From Extensimonas perlucida (GTDB lineage: Bacteria; Pseudomonadota; Gammaproteobacteria; Burkholderiales; Burkholderiaceae_C): 64,000 nucleotides of DNA. The notes under the pieces are model-generated. The model was given only the letters and a program-made list of their open reading frames with translations, was not told where the DNA came from and searched no databases. The stretch is from NCBI RefSeq assembly GCF_007655255.1, contig NZ_VMYE01000010.1, positions 45,933 to 109,932 of the forward strand, in the 5' to 3' direction. Each line of letters opens with the position of its first letter. The stretch's first letter is position 1. The translations under genes and the position numbers were made by a program. Shown here in pieces: positions 63,300-64,000 of this stretch.

Positions 63300-63863
63300 T
63301 CATGCTTTACGCGCCTCGGCAACTCGCAAGGCTCTAAGCTCAAATCGATCAGCTACAAGATTCGTCTGTCCCGAGAGTCGCTGCAGGTGCGTAATGACCT
63401 CGTAGGGGCCATCGGCTATTGGACGCGTGCAGATTCCGCACTGGCTAGCGGTTTCGATGCGTGATCGCGAAGAAATCCCTACGCCATATCCAGCTGCGAC
63501 CCAGAGCAACAACATCTCAAAAGAACTGACATGCTGGACATTCGGCCTTTCCGTTGATGACATGGAGGACAGGTACTGGTCCAGCGAAGGAGAATATTCG
63601 GCCTTCCATCGAAACACGGAGTGCTCCTTAAGTTCGTCTATTCTGATTGACTGCTGCCGGAGCAGTGGGTATCCCAGCGGCGTGGCAAGAGCTGTCGCCT
63701 CAAACCAAAGAGAAAGACTCTTCAGCGAAGAATCGCTCACCTGCTTCAGAGAAAGGCCGACGTCGAAGCGCCGTTTGTAGAGGCCTGTAATGAGATCGCT
63801 CGTCGTAACCTCATTAAATTCCATAAAAACTTCGGGCTCCTCCGCGCGCTGCAGGGCAAGCAA
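63300..63863 (-). pseudogene. 5'-truncated LysR-type regulator
   Basis: The substrate-binding domain of a LysR regulator without its DNA-binding domain. Readable blocks are LALQRAEEPEVFMEFNEV, TGLYKRRFDVGLSL, FEATALATPLGYPLLRQQ and VSSFEMLLLWVAAGYGVGIS. The in-frame reading continues upstream to about 63890 before a stop and there is no helix-turn-helix. The missing 5' part abuts the end of an IS481-like transposase, so an insertion or deletion at that IS end removed it. It is probably non-functional as a regulator. Confidence 0.82.
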
Positions 63864-63868
63864 TGCAG

Positions 63869-64000
63869 CTAGGTGTCCAGTCCCGGACGATCATAAGGCC
63901 GCCGATGGAACAAATGAGGGTATGAATCGTACCACCCACTCATAGCCTGCATAGGCGTCTTGCTCTGCAGGGCTGATTGGGGCAAGTGGTGGTTGTAGAG
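63869..64000 (-). CDS. IS481-like transposase, C-terminal end (cut by window)
   Basis: Forty-three codons ending in TAG at 63869: LYNHHLPQSALQSKTPMQAM, then FHRRPYDRPGLDT. The QSAL-x-SKTP-x-QAM pattern is the conserved C-terminus of IS481-family integrase-like transposases. The rest of the gene lies beyond 64000. Its end overlaps the first codons of the truncated LysR frame. Confidence 0.8.
   Translation of the reverse strand, partial: LYNHHLPQSALQSKTPMQAMSGWYDSYPHLFHRRPYDRPGLDT

Noticed and set aside
62940..63464. 174-codon + strand frame across the region upstream of the secreted copper gene
   Set aside because: It crosses two minus-strand genes, has no ribosome binding site and no recognisable domain.

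Overview
The window comes from the chromosome of a high-GC betaproteobacterium, most likely family Comamonadaceae (Acidovorax / Alicycliphilus-like). Three things point there: the tRNA-Leu-tig-clpP-clpX-lon block, the squalene genes hpnC/D/E, and a short AT-rich interspersed repeat with nine recognisable copies of a type I associate with Comamonadaceae. No rRNA or CRISPR array is seen.

From 1 to about 52 kb the content is mostly core. It starts with a CBS-domain protein and aroC. Queuosine genes follow: queD-queE as an overlapping pair, and queG further on, opposite tsaE-amiC. Next come a P1 peptidase, an FtsX-type permease, the cbpA/cbpM chaperone pair, two truncated hemoglobins, LemA plus an M48 protease, a chemoreceptor, recJ and lolC-lolD. 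A nitrosative-stress group (nsrR facing ytfE and a group III truncated hemoglobin) lies beside serB. Then come two cation antiporters, a second FtsH, a Lon-like protease, a zeta-toxin-like kinase with a small partner, hemH, a ferric-reductase-like flavoprotein, the hopanoid/squalene genes split by a second chemoreceptor, and the tig-clpP-clpX-lon proteostasis block.

From 52.2 kb a tRNA-Gly / tRNA-Cys / tRNA-Gly cluster is followed at once by a large tyrosine integrase, the usual left edge of a genomic island. The island holds a LysR remnant and a cusCBA-type copper/silver efflux operon. An IS5-family element separates that operon from its likely leading gene. The window ends in a second truncated LysR gene abutting the end of an IS481-like transposase.

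The most unusual features are these. A 161-bp, almost fully palindromic mobile element sits in frame inside serB with a 4-bp target duplication and adds 55 residues. Four copies of the short interspersed repeat are translated inside tsaE, a chemoreceptor, hpnE and hpnC. QueD has Ser where the family nucleophile Cys is expected. The integrase carries a fused C-terminal module resembling Xre/ParS-type antitoxins. The zeta-like kinase overlaps a 69-residue uncharacterised protein that could be its antitoxin. Starts were chosen by homology, ribosome binding sites and gene overlaps. All functional calls come from reading motifs; no database search was run.
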